From Chitinophagaceae bacterium (GTDB lineage Bacteria > Bacteroidota > Bacteroidia > Chitinophagales > Chitinophagaceae): a stretch of 64,000 nucleotides of DNA. The notes beneath the pieces are model-generated. The model saw nothing but the letters and a program-made list of their open reading frames with translations, had not been told where the DNA came from and did not search any database. Location of the stretch: assembly GCA_947476485.1 (NCBI GenBank), contig CANJQU010000011.1, positions 1 through 64,000 of the forward strand, in the 5' to 3' direction. Positions 33,770-42,565 of this stretch are shown here, one piece after another. How positions within the stretch are numbered: position 1 is the first letter of the stretch; each line of letters begins with the position of its first letter. The translations under genes were made by a program, and so were the position numbers.

Positions 33770-35161
33770 ATGCGCCAAAATAAGGAGGTCGTTGTATTTA
33801 CCCTCGTCGTCACGTTCATCCTGTTTTGTTATTCTTTTTTCGCTGCTTTCCTTCATACAGATGTGCTTCATTTAAAGAATGTAAGCATACTGGCCGATAT
33901 CTTTTACGATAAAGACAGACCATCGCCGGCGAAACCTGTTATTCCGGACACCGTAATGAGCGCGACCGATCGCATAGCCGATGAGCCCCTGCCCGGAATG
34001 GACACAGGAAAGAAAATATTCAGCAAATACCTGGAACCTAAGATACTTACCAACTTCAGCGCGGACAATACAAAACCCGCTTTGCCTAGAATAATGGCAC
34101 GGCTGCATGCACTGAAGGCGGGAAAAAAAGGAAAGATACGCGTGGCATGGTTTGGTGACAGCCTTGTGGAAGCCGATATTCTTTCAATGCAATTCCGCAA
34201 GCAGATGCAGCAATACTTTGGCGCTTTTGGGGTGGGCTTTATACCTGCTACCTCTATAACCTCAAAGTTTCGCATCACCGCCACGCACAACTGGAAGGGC
34301 GACTGGGTCGAAGAAAATTTTAAGTCAAAAGACAATACCGCGCCGCTGTTTTTCTCTGGTCATACTTTTTTTACCGGCAACGGCGAAGTAACCATACAGG
34401 ACAATACCGTAAGAGATACACCTGCCGTGCAGCTACTTGAAAAAAGCCTGATATGCGGCCCTTCAAAAACCGGCACGATATCGCTGGTGGTAGATGGTAA
34501 ACAGAAACAATACCGCGCCGATAAACTGGTGAACCGAATTTTGCTGGATAACCGCAACAGCCGCGCTATAACCGTGGGCATTAGTGATAGCAAGGTGCCG
34601 GTGTATGGCATCTCGATGGAGCCGGAGTCTGGTGTGATCGTAGACAATTTCTCGTTCCGCGGCATAAGCGGTGTGGAGCTGGGTAAGTTCGACAGCTCGT
34701 TTCTCAGCACGCTGACTGCGGAAGACAACTACGACCTGATAGTGCTGGAATATGGCGCCAACATCCTCTTTCGCCCGAATGATATAGACTATAGCTGGTA
34801 TGGGGTAAGTATGAACCATGTGCTGCGGAAGATAAAAAAAGCGATGCCCAATACCGAGATACTCGTGATCAGCACTGCCGACCGCGCATTTATGTATGAC
34901 GGGCAATGGCGTACCGCCAGGGGTTTATACAACCTGGTGAAAGTGCAGGCCGAAATAGCTTACAACAGCGGGGGGGCATTTTACAATATGTTCCTGAACA
35001 TGGGTGGCGAGGGTACAATATGCAAATGGGCAATGAGTAATCCGCCGCTCGCAAAGGAGGACCGCATTCACCCAAATTATAAGGCCAGCATTGTGATGGG
35101 CGATATGTTTTTTCAGTCGTTCATGGACGAATACAACAAAGCAGAGGTTAAAAAGAAGTAA
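33770..35161 (+). CDS. SGNH/GDSL hydrolase with N-terminal membrane anchor
   Basis: 463 residues with one N-terminal membrane helix ('VVFTLVVTFILFCYSFFAAF') and a periplasmic SGNH domain: nucleophile block 'VAWFGDSLVEAD', oxyanion residues in 'LIVLEYGANIL', and catalytic Asp-x-x-His in 'DRIHPNY'. The MBOAT acyltransferase gene starts 9 bp downstream, so they form a pair. In such pairs the MBOAT passes acetyl across the membrane and the SGNH/AlgJ/PatB-like partner transfers it to a polysaccharide. The acceptor glycan here is unknown. Confidence 0.88.
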   Translation: MRQNKEVVVFTLVVTFILFCYSFFAAFLHTDVLHLKNVSILADIFYDKDRPSPAKPVIPDTVMSATDRIADEPLPGMDTGKKIFSKYLEPKILTNFSADNTKPALPRIMARLHALKAGKKGKIRVAWFGDSLVEADILSMQFRKQMQQYFGAFGVGFIPATSITSKFRITATHNWKGDWVEENFKSKDNTAPLFFSGHTFFTGNGEVTIQDNTVRDTPAVQLLEKSLICGPSKTGTISLVVDGKQKQYRADKLVNRILLDNRNSRAITVGISDSKVPVYGISMEPESGVIVDNFSFRGISGVELGKFDSSFLSTLTAEDNYDLIVLEYGANILFRPNDIDYSWYGVSMNHVLRKIKKAMPNTEILVISTADRAFMYDGQWRTARGLYNLVKVQAEIAYNSGGAFYNMFLNMGGEGTICKWAMSNPPLAKEDRIHPNYKASIVMGDMFFQSFMDEYNKAEVKKK

Positions 35162-35170
35162 CAAACACGC

Positions 35171-36658
35171 ATGCCCATTTTCAACACGCAGGAATTCCTG
35201 CACCAGTTTTTATACGACCCAAAAAATCCGTTGTTGTTCAACAACGGTTTCTTCGTGTATTTTTTTGCCGCTTTCATAAGCCTCTACTATGCCTTCCGCA
35301 ACAATATAAAGGCACGCAACCTGGTGGTAACCCTGTTCTCGCTTTATTTCTTTTACAAAGCCAGCGGCTACTTTGTGTTGCTGGTCATCGTCTCTGCGAT
35401 TGCCGACTACCTGCTGTCTAACATGATATACCGTGAGCAGGATAAACGGAAGAAGAAACTACTGCTGGCACTAAGTATCGTTGTCAACCTCGGGCTGCTG
35501 TTCTACTTCAAGTACACCAATTTCTTTCTCTCTTTCAGCAACCAGTTCCTCGCCACCCACATCAACCCGCTCAACATCCTGCTGCCCGTGGGCATCTCGT
35601 TTTACACCTTCGAGAACCTCAGTTATACTATAGATGTATACCGCGGCGAATTTGAGCCGGAGAAGAAGTTCATCAATTACATTGTATTCCTCTCCTTCTT
35701 CCCCAAGCTGGTGATGGGCCCCATAGTGCGCGCCAAAGATTTTCTGCCGCAGCTCCGCAAGCCATATGAGCTGCAGGAGGGCGACTTTGCCAAGGGCTTT
35801 TACCTCATCGTCTCAGGGCTGGTGAAGAAGCTGGTGATCTCTGATTACCTCACGCTCAACATAGTGAACTACGTTTTCGACGCACCTTCCCTGCATACCG
35901 GGCTGGAGTGCGCGGTGGCGGTTTTTGCTTATGCCATTGTCATTTATTGCGACTTCAGCGGCTACAGCGATGTGGCCATAGGTATAGCCAAGTGGCTTGG
36001 CATCACTATTCCGCCCAACTTCAACCTGCCCTACCAGAGCAAGTCCATCACGGAGTTCTGGCGCAGGTGGCATATATCGTTATCGGCCTGGCTCAAGGAT
36101 TATCTATACATCTTCTGGTTGGGTGGCAACCGCAAGGGCAGGGTGCGCACCTATATGAACCTCTTCATCACCATGTTGCTTGGCGGTTTCTGGCACGGCG
36201 CCAACTGGACTTTCATCATCTGGGGCGGGCTGCACGGCCTGGGCCTGGCAGTGCATAAGATATGGATGGAGCGCGCTAAAGGTTTTATAGAAAAAAACGA
36301 GGACAGCCGCATATACAACTTCTTCGCGGGCCTGCTCACCTTCCTGTTCGTCTGCTTCTGCTGGATTTTCTTTAAGTCGCCCGACTATGCCACGGCTTCC
36401 ATCATGATCTCGCAGATATTCACCGACTTCTCCTTCAGCGTATGGCCGGCATTCTGGGGCACCTACCACAATGTTATCTGGATCATGCTCCTCGGCTATG
36501 CCCTCCACATGGTTCCCGAAACCCTCCCCGGCCAGATAATGGAGAGAACCAAAAAGCTCCCAATGGCCGCATTCATCATCACCTTCATTATTTTCCTGGT
36601 GGTGTATGCCCAGTTCAAATCGAGTACGCCGGTGATGCCTATTTATTTGAAGTTTTGA
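35171..36658 (+). CDS. MBOAT family O-acyltransferase (AlgI/DltB-like)
   Basis: A polytopic membrane protein of 495 residues with about 11 helices. It has the AlgI signatures 'LPVGISFYTFENLSYTIDVY', 'PKLVMGPIVRAKDFLPQL', 'DFSGYSDVAIGIAKWLGI' and the catalytic His in 'GGFWHGANWTFIIWGGLHG'. It is translated directly after the SGNH hydrolase gene. Together they should O-acetylate a surface or exported polysaccharide. No glycan synthesis genes are adjacent. Confidence 0.93.
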   Translation: MPIFNTQEFLHQFLYDPKNPLLFNNGFFVYFFAAFISLYYAFRNNIKARNLVVTLFSLYFFYKASGYFVLLVIVSAIADYLLSNMIYREQDKRKKKLLLALSIVVNLGLLFYFKYTNFFLSFSNQFLATHINPLNILLPVGISFYTFENLSYTIDVYRGEFEPEKKFINYIVFLSFFPKLVMGPIVRAKDFLPQLRKPYELQEGDFAKGFYLIVSGLVKKLVISDYLTLNIVNYVFDAPSLHTGLECAVAVFAYAIVIYCDFSGYSDVAIGIAKWLGITIPPNFNLPYQSKSITEFWRRWHISLSAWLKDYLYIFWLGGNRKGRVRTYMNLFITMLLGGFWHGANWTFIIWGGLHGLGLAVHKIWMERAKGFIEKNEDSRIYNFFAGLLTFLFVCFCWIFFKSPDYATASIMISQIFTDFSFSVWPAFWGTYHNVIWIMLLGYALHMVPETLPGQIMERTKKLPMAAFIITFIIFLVVYAQFKSSTPVMPIYLKF

Positions 36659-36735
36659 TTGGGACACTATCTTCAGTATTCCGACGGATTAAATGCGTTG
36701 CATTATCAGGCACCCGACATTTGAACAAAAAAAAT

Positions 36736-36759
36736 GGCCACCCCTTTTCCGGAGCAGCC
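36736..36759 (-). terminator. Terminator of the Ig-like T9SS gene
   Basis: GGCTGCTCC and GGGGTGGCC (minus strand) form a 9-bp stem with wobble pairs, followed on the minus strand by eight T residues (36734-36727). It may also stop MBOAT transcripts. Confidence 0.7.
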
Positions 36760-36781
36760 ACTTTTCTATTTTCATAGCGAG

Positions 36782-38080
36782 CTATCGTTGAACGGAGACC
36801 CGTATTACCTTACTTGATTTATCACTCACAATTCTTATGAGGTATACACCGTTCGCAACACTATCAGCCAGCATAACGGCCCTATATATACCACCATTCG
36901 CTATCACCGCCATATCATGATATACGACCCTACCCATCACATCCACCATCTCTATCGTTGCTTCCTTCGAAGTACCTGCGTTCGCCAGCGAGCCGCTCAG
37001 CGTGAAGGACCCCCTGTTAGGATTAGGGAAACAGACCAGATCGCCGGTTATTTCCAATGCAGCCGGTGCAGCGGTGGTATGATGCTCGCTGCTACAGCTA
37101 TACGATCTGCAGGTGCTGTCATCTTCCCGCACTACTGAGTAATGACCCGTTGCCGAATACAATCTGCCATACAGGTTCATTCCCGTCGGGTTATAAATCG
37201 TACTCTCAGGGAAGTTGAAGTTTTGAACCACAATATTCAGTCTGTGTGTACCCGGTACCAGGTATATACCCGTGGCGGTTGCAAAGTGGTGAAACGCTTC
37301 GTGGTTCGCATGCTCATCCGGGTTTGTACCCACCGCAGCCTGTACCGCAAATTCAGGCAGGTCTATTGTATCATCAATATTAGCCGATACAATGTAGTTA
37401 TCATTCGCGATCATGGCATCTATCATCACGCTGTCGCTCTGGCACATATTGAAAGGCCTTGATAATTTCATCCACAGGTCCAGGGTATTGTCCTCATCAG
37501 TTTCGTACCCATGCGCATTTTGCGCAGTTATCCAACTGCTCGGACTGGCGGTCGTATTTACCGCCCAGCTCCCCACCGGATAGCTCGGCAACAGGTCTGC
37601 ATCTATTATATCAGCCTTACCGCCAATAGTTACGGCCGTCGATCCGTGAGTCGATATCCGTAAGGCCGCATCCGCCGAGATACCCGTCACTATCCATTTT
37701 GGGTCCTTTATAGCGGTCCCGTTGTCTCCGGCCTCACCCGGGTCTGCCGTCATCATTATTGGATCGTAGCCTGTGTTTATTATCAGCGAGTTGGTAAGGC
37801 AGCAGGCATTTACTGTCACAGTACAAACAACAAAGTTCTTGCCGCCCGCATACGTGATCACCGCTGTTCCCGGCGATATACCCGTCACCACACCCGAGCT
37901 CATGCCCACCGTCGCCACCCCGGGATCACCGCTTGTCCACATGCCACCTATCGGCGTACTAACGCTCTCGGTAACCGTCTCCCCTATACATATCGACGTA
38001 TTGCCGGGGATGATAGAATAGGAGTAGCCGCTCACATGCAGCAGGCATAAAAAAACAGATAGGCATAATTTGCGTGTCAT
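36782..38080 (-). CDS. Secreted T9SS protein with Ig-like domain
   Basis: 432 residues. A signal peptide, then an Ig-like bacterial (BIG_2-type) domain ('GNTSICIGETVTESVSTPIG' through 'GVVTGISPGTAVITYAGG'), a beta-rich region of unknown fold (about 95-330) with 'YDPIMMTADPGE' and 'GTHRLNIVVQNFNFPE', and a T9SS type A sorting domain ('CFPNPNRGSFTLSG' to the end). It is probably an adhesin-like surface protein. The Ig-like part resembles that of the propeller protein at 54003, suggesting shared modules. Confidence 0.88.
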   Translation of the reverse strand: MTRKLCLSVFLCLLHVSGYSYSIIPGNTSICIGETVTESVSTPIGGMWTSGDPGVATVGMSSGVVTGISPGTAVITYAGGKNFVVCTVTVNACCLTNSLIINTGYDPIMMTADPGEAGDNGTAIKDPKWIVTGISADAALRISTHGSTAVTIGGKADIIDADLLPSYPVGSWAVNTTASPSSWITAQNAHGYETDEDNTLDLWMKLSRPFNMCQSDSVMIDAMIANDNYIVSANIDDTIDLPEFAVQAAVGTNPDEHANHEAFHHFATATGIYLVPGTHRLNIVVQNFNFPESTIYNPTGMNLYGRLYSATGHYSVVREDDSTCRSYSCSSEHHTTAAPAALEITGDLVCFPNPNRGSFTLSGSLANAGTSKEATIEMVDVMGRVVYHDMAVIANGGIYRAVMLADSVANGVYLIRIVSDKSSKVIRVSVQR

Positions 38081-38421
38081 AGGGTATTTTTTAGGGGTGG
38101 GTAAAAAAGTTTTCTAGGCGATGCAGATTAAATTCTTTATTTCATTTTACAAATATTGCTAACATATACTTCAGCACAAGTATCAACTATATAGGCGTAT
38201 CAGGTACACAGAATGTTAGTGACACGGCAAGAAATATTTGGAGCAACCCAAAATGCAGCCGGCGCTACATCGCTTGCTCTTTCGGCTTTGCGATCAGAAA
38301 GCTCTGGTCGGGTGTTTGCAATCTCCTCCTCTTACCACATGATCGCACCCCCTAAAAAATTATTTCCAAATGTTTCTCATTTCCCCACACACCTGTTATA
38401 TTTGTCTGATAAAATAAAAAC
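38081..38421. other. Divergent intergenic region with one promoter
   Basis: Separates the Ig-like T9SS gene and the 38422 gene. A perfect TATATTTG -7 box lies at 38397-38404, 17 bp before ATG 38422. ORF 38213..38425 has no protein character. Nothing else recognised. Confidence 0.5.
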
Positions 38422-38943
38422 ATGAAAAGAATATTACTGGCGGTTTTGATCACTTTCAGTTTCGGTTCATTCAGCTTCGCACAGGATTTCTCCTTCGATG
38501 AGCTCGTGAAACTCAGAACAGGAAACTTCCCCGCATTCGAATCCTATGTACACGACAAAGGATACAAGATGACCCACCTCGAGTACAACAACCGCGCTTC
38601 TGTATTCCGCCATGGCAGCAATGTTATCTCCTATTGTCATAACTATGACGACGGTTATTCATACCACAACCATGTTACCGTAAAGTTCGAAACCAGCAAC
38701 AAGGAAGAGTATGAGCGCATCAAAAAGCAGGTAGAAGCCAGCATGACCTACTACCGCACCGCTCTGCGCCGCTACACCCGCAAGCACTACATGGAGCACA
38801 TCTACAACAACGAAAATATTGTAGTGCACCTCTACGACATCTCTTACCGCGATGACGATAAGCCATACTACCAGATCGAGATCATGTCCATCTATGCCGG
38901 CGTCGACCACTACCACTGGCGCGATTACGACTACATGGAGTAG
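38422..38943 (+). CDS. Exported protein of unknown function, Tyr/His-rich C-terminus
   Basis: 173 residues with a signal peptide (MKRILLAVLITFSFGSFSFAQ). The mature protein starts 'DFSFDELVKLRTGNFPAFES' and ends in a Tyr/His/Asp-rich stretch 'YAGVDHYHWRDYDYME'. No known motif. The opening resembles other short Bacteroidota exported proteins that begin with a 'DELxxLxxxxxxxFExyvxxKGY' pattern. A -7 box upstream and a hairpin terminator downstream make it a single unit. Confidence 0.7.
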   Translation: MKRILLAVLITFSFGSFSFAQDFSFDELVKLRTGNFPAFESYVHDKGYKMTHLEYNNRASVFRHGSNVISYCHNYDDGYSYHNHVTVKFETSNKEEYERIKKQVEASMTYYRTALRRYTRKHYMEHIYNNENIVVHLYDISYRDDDKPYYQIEIMSIYAGVDHYHWRDYDYME

Positions 38944-38968
38944 TAGTCCTTGAAAATATTTTCACCCG

Positions 38969-39002
38969 AAAGGATATTGAGCGTAACCTCAGTATCCTTT
39001 TT
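38969..39002 (+). terminator. Intrinsic terminator
   Basis: AAAGGATA-TT-GAG pairs with CTC-AG-TATCCTTT, followed by TTTCATTTT. Confidence 0.75.
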
Positions 39003-39139
39003 CATTTTAGATGATCGCCCACTCATTTGTAATATGAAATTAGGATAATATTAGGTTTTAGAATTCAACCTTTGCATTATGTTTCCGGCTGTTATTTTCC
39101 GGGCACAATCATTGCAATATTTGATAAAAACCTTCGTAT

Positions 39140-40393
39140 TTGAAAGTCATCGTTCAGCTTGCCGCCATGCTACTGTGTTTGTTCCCGGTCACGGGTAGCA
39201 ATGCGCAGACTGAGCCCCATACTGCACCCGGTGATACAACACACAAATTTCACCGGTACAAAGACGAGCTCGATTTCAAAGACCTCGCCGGCGATCTGTG
39301 GCACTTCACCACCGGCCGCAAAGTAACCAAACGCACAGATACCGGCGCCATCGTCACAAAGCTTCGCATATCTGCTGTTCCCGCTGCCGGCTACTCGCTC
39401 GCCACCGGCCTGGCTGGCCTCGTAGCTGCCAACGCCACGTTCCGCACCACCACCACGGCCAACACATCGACCATGGTCACCAGCTTCACCTATACCGTCC
39501 GCAACCAGATCATACTCCCTGTCCTCGCCAGCATCTGGACCGGGCGCAACAAATATAATATCGTCACCGACTGGCGTTACTTGAAGTTTCCCTCATATAC
39601 CTATGGCCTCGGTGGCTATACCAAGGTAAGCGAAGGCTACGAGATCAACTATTCGGCCATACGCCTGCACTCCACGCTGCTGCGCATGCTGCGGCCCAAC
39701 GTCTATGTAGGCATGGGCTATAACTTCGACTACTTCTACAACATCGACGAGCTCAATCCACCCATCGGCAAGATCACCGATTTCCAGCGCTACGAGATCA
39801 GCAAGATCGTGAACAAAACAGAATTCGCTTCAGGCATCACCTTCAACTTTCTATACGATACCCGCGCAAACACGGTAAATCCCGAAAAAGGAAATTATAT
39901 CAATGTCATCTACCGCACCAATGTCACCATGCTCGGCAATCACTATAGCTGGCGCTCACTCGTCATAGATGCCCGCAAATACATCCCATTCCCTGCCAAT
40001 TCTGAGAATGTGCTCGCCCTCTGGACCTACGACTGGTTCACCGTTTCCGGCCAGCCACCTTACCTCATGATGCCCAATACCGGCGGCGACCCCTTCAGCA
40101 ATACCGGCAGGGGCTACATACTTGGCCGCTTCCGGGGCAATAACATGGCCTACCTTGAAGGCGAGTACCGCTTCGGCCTCACCAACAACGGCCTCCTTGG
40201 CGGCGTAGCCTTCGTCAATGCCGAGTCATTTACAGAAATGCAATCCGGAAAGTTCGAGACCATAGCACCCGGCTGGGGCGCCGGCCTCCGCCTCAAGCTC
40301 GACAAATTCTCCCGCACCAACATAGCCGTCGACTACGGCTTTGGCCTCAAAGGCTCCGGCGGCCTCTTTGTGAATATCGGCGAGGTCTTTTAA
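39140..40393 (+). CDS. BamA/TamA-family outer-membrane protein (surface antigen)
   Basis: 417 residues: a signal peptide followed by a 16-strand-type Omp85 barrel without POTRA domains. Barrel features: 'FNFLYDTRANTVNPEKGNYI' (a BamA strand signature), 'GRGYILGRFRGNNMAYLEGEYRF' (the conserved 'RGY/FRG' lid motif region, quoted in part), and the final 'VDYGFGLKGSGGLFVNIGEVF' ending in Phe. The start is a TTG at 39140, which completes the signal peptide; the first ATG (39167) would leave a very short one. A patatin-less, POTRA-less barrel of this kind may insert or export a specific partner. Function unproven. Confidence 0.82.
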   Translation: MKVIVQLAAMLLCLFPVTGSNAQTEPHTAPGDTTHKFHRYKDELDFKDLAGDLWHFTTGRKVTKRTDTGAIVTKLRISAVPAAGYSLATGLAGLVAANATFRTTTTANTSTMVTSFTYTVRNQIILPVLASIWTGRNKYNIVTDWRYLKFPSYTYGLGGYTKVSEGYEINYSAIRLHSTLLRMLRPNVYVGMGYNFDYFYNIDELNPPIGKITDFQRYEISKIVNKTEFASGITFNFLYDTRANTVNPEKGNYINVIYRTNVTMLGNHYSWRSLVIDARKYIPFPANSENVLALWTYDWFTVSGQPPYLMMPNTGGDPFSNTGRGYILGRFRGNNMAYLEGEYRFGLTNNGLLGGVAFVNAESFTEMQSGKFETIAPGWGAGLRLKLDKFSRTNIAVDYGFGLKGSGGLFVNIGEVF

Positions 40394-40395
40394 TT

Positions 40396-40423
40396 TCTCC
40401 TCTTAGAGAGGGGCCGGGGGTGG
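40396..40423 (+). repeat. Family A hairpin repeat, reversed copy
   Basis: CTCCTCTTAGAGAGGGGCCGGGGG directly after the BamA-like stop. This is the only copy in this window whose orientation relative to the adjacent stop codon is reversed. Confidence 0.6.
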
Positions 40424-40593
40424 CGCGAGTTTGGCACGTAGCTTTGTGTTTAGCCAACTCGTGCCGGAATAGTTTAGGCAGTTTGCAACTCCATAAACAT
40501 ATTCTCACGCTCGCTTGAAGCGAGGATGCCTCGGAGCAGCGTCTGAGACCCACTGATCTATGCCAGCACCGAGCTTGCAAAGGAAAGACTGGT

Positions 40594-41231
40594 CTAATTT
40601 TTCATCAGCTTTGCTGACATTATTTTGCCATCTACACCATGCCACAACATTACGTATAGTCCATTAGCCCACTCCTTTGTATCAATTCCCGTTTTCCTAT
40701 TTTGTATCTGTACGTCTTGTGAGAATACTACCTGTCCTAAAGTATTTAGTATTATTAAATTACCCTCAGAGTTTGGCGGAGTAATTATCTTGACTTCCTC
40801 TTTCGCAGGATTAGGATAAACACTTATTGCAGGTTCATCCACCCTATAAACATTATTATTTACTGACAGCGATGTATAGCCAACATAGCTTACAAATGCA
40901 CCACCGCCGGGTTAGCTGCGCTTGTATCAAAATTGCCATACGTAGTTCCCTCAGTGAACGTTTTAGAACCGCTATAAACAACAGCAACATAACCTTTTAA
41001 ATAAGGTACTATAGAAAACGGACGATCAATGCTACTGCCGCCAAATATCTTATCGGTGATTCTATTTCCGGAATCATCTATTGCTAATAACCAACAATCC
41101 TGCGAGCCAATATCGTCAATTGTAGAATCAGGACAAGGGCTAGGGTTTGTGCTGCCATATACCAGGAAGCCGCCCCACGCAGATGCCGCGATCACAATAA
41201 AACCCCAAACCGCAGTTGCCATCACGGACAC
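40594..41231 (-). pseudogene. Decayed T9SS-sorted surface protein
   Basis: Two minus-strand pieces in different frames belong together. The upstream piece (41231-40890) reads 'GGSSIDRPFSIVPYLKGYVA' and 'SGSKTFTEG'. The downstream piece (40842-40594) is a clear T9SS type A sorting domain ('SVYPNPAKEEVKI' to 'KIMSAKLMKN'), and its frame is open back to 'GGAFVSYVGYTSLSV' near 40912. A one-base frameshift in the CCCGGCGGTGGT stretch at about 40904-40915 separates them, and the N-terminus with its signal peptide is missing. The gene is broken at both ends. Confidence 0.7.
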
Positions 41232-41255
41232 GACAGCTAATGAAGACGCAACAGT

Positions 41256-41556
41256 GACTACAACAAGTGGTCACAATACCTTTTTTCAAAAACTGGGAAC
41301 CAGGCTTTTCCCGCATCACCCAGTCGGCGGTCGGCGCGATGCAAAGCTTGCACTCACATTCACACTATGTGGTCTTGTCTTTTCACCTCTTGGTATTGCA
41401 GCCCTGGCGTTCGGCATCCGCGCACTTAGAGCCCATACCCGCGATCGCGACATCGCCATCGCCAGCATCATTCTCGGCAGCATCGAGATAGTGATTATGA
41501 TCTTCCTTACACTCTACTTTCTTGTACGGGGGCCGGCTCTTTATTTGTATCTATGA
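41256..41556 (+). pseudogene. Truncated small membrane protein (paralog of 45972 gene)
   Basis: The open frame from 41029 runs through the T9SS relic on the other strand and is not a real start. Only the last 100 residues look like protein: a charged linker then 'DAKLALTFTLCGLVFSPLGI' and 'IAIASIILGSIEIVIMIFL', two membrane helices. These match the 134-residue protein at 45972 ('FALLGLAVFPLGIPAI', 'MALTSIIFGSLEILALAF'). No ATG or signal peptide is left in frame after about 41230, so the 5' end appears lost. Confidence 0.55.
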
Positions 41557-41705
41557 TGAGACCAACGATTTAAGAAGACCGCTTTACGGGAGACAAATTC
41601 ATGACTTTATTTTCAACATAATCGAGCTGAAGAAATCGACCGATCGTACGGAAATGTTTAATATATTTACATGTTATCATGAAAAAGTGACGATTAGAAT
41701 TTAGT

Positions 41706-42563
41706 ATGGAGCAGGGAGAATTGTTTGCGTCAAACGAAAAAAATGACCGCCCCAATAAATTGGGACAATCAAGTATTTACTATAAACAAGCTGGCAGTAT
41801 TTTGAATCCGACGACTGGATTTATGGCGAGCTATGACTATACATTAAATCCTTACTCTGGCTGTGCCTTCGGATGCAGTTACTGCTATGCTGCATTTTTT
41901 GCAAGAGATAATGAATCTAAAGAAAATTGGGGGTACTGGGTGAATGTAAAAGAAAACGCGTTAGAAATATTGAAGAAATTTCGAAAAAAACCTTTAATCA
42001 ATAAAACTATTTATATAAGTAGTGTTACGGATCCTTATCAGCCAATTGAACGAAAACTTGAATTGACAAGAAGTATTTTGAGAGAATTGTTGAATTACCA
42101 TACTCCGAGAATTGTAATTCAAACAAGAAGTCCGCTCATAACAAGAGATATTGACCTTTTTATGAAGTTCGAGCATATTCAAGTTAATATGACAATTACA
42201 ACAGACAGTGAGCGAGTTCGCAAAATCTTCGAGCCTTACTGCCCTAGTAACAAGGATAGACTATCTGCGATTAAAGAGATTCACGATGCGGGAATAAATG
42301 CCTGCATTACAATGACCCCACTCCTACCTATTGAAAGTCCAATCGAATTTGTTCATTCATTGAAGGCGACAGGAATAACCAAGTTTATCGTTCAGCCATT
42401 TCACCAAGACAGAGGGAAATTTACAGCTGGAACACGGGAAGAAGCGTTAAAGCTATTCAATGAATTTAATTGGACTACCGACCGGTATCAAGAAGTTGAA
42501 GACATTATTAAACAATATATTCCGGATATAGGTATCGGTAAAGAAGGCTTTAAACCAATATAA
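41706..42563 (+). CDS. SPL-like radical SAM protein (first gene of AT-rich cassette)
   Basis: 285 residues with the radical SAM cluster site CAFGCSYC (Cys53, Cys57, Cys60; Cx3CxxC), 'YISSVTDPYQPIERKLELTR' and 'VNMTITTDSERVRKIFEPY', the pattern of the spore-photoproduct-lyase/Rv2578c group. SPL proper repairs UV photoproducts in DNA; most relatives have no known substrate. Two bases separate its stop from the ATG of the methyltransferase-helicase gene, so translation should be coupled and a shared process is likely. Both genes are clearly AT-rich against their neighbours, a sign of transfer. The exact reaction is unknown. Confidence 0.88.
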   Translation: MEQGELFASNEKNDRPNKLGQSSIYYKQAGSILNPTTGFMASYDYTLNPYSGCAFGCSYCYAAFFARDNESKENWGYWVNVKENALEILKKFRKKPLINKTIYISSVTDPYQPIERKLELTRSILRELLNYHTPRIVIQTRSPLITRDIDLFMKFEHIQVNMTITTDSERVRKIFEPYCPSNKDRLSAIKEIHDAGINACITMTPLLPIESPIEFVHSLKATGITKFIVQPFHQDRGKFTAGTREEALKLFNEFNWTTDRYQEVEDIIKQYIPDIGIGKEGFKPI

Positions 42564-42565
42564 TT

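Noticed and set aside
36104-36667. Long minus-strand ORF opposite the MBOAT gene
   Set aside because: Shadow of a GC-rich coding region; the MBOAT frame has all family motifs.
39140-39167. ATG at 39167 as start of the BamA-like barrel
   Set aside because: It would leave a signal peptide without its basic N-region; the TTG at 39140 gives a full one.
41029-41255. First 75 codons of the plus ORF 41029-41556 as part of a real gene
   Set aside because: They are the reverse of the T9SS relic; only the last part resembles a protein family.
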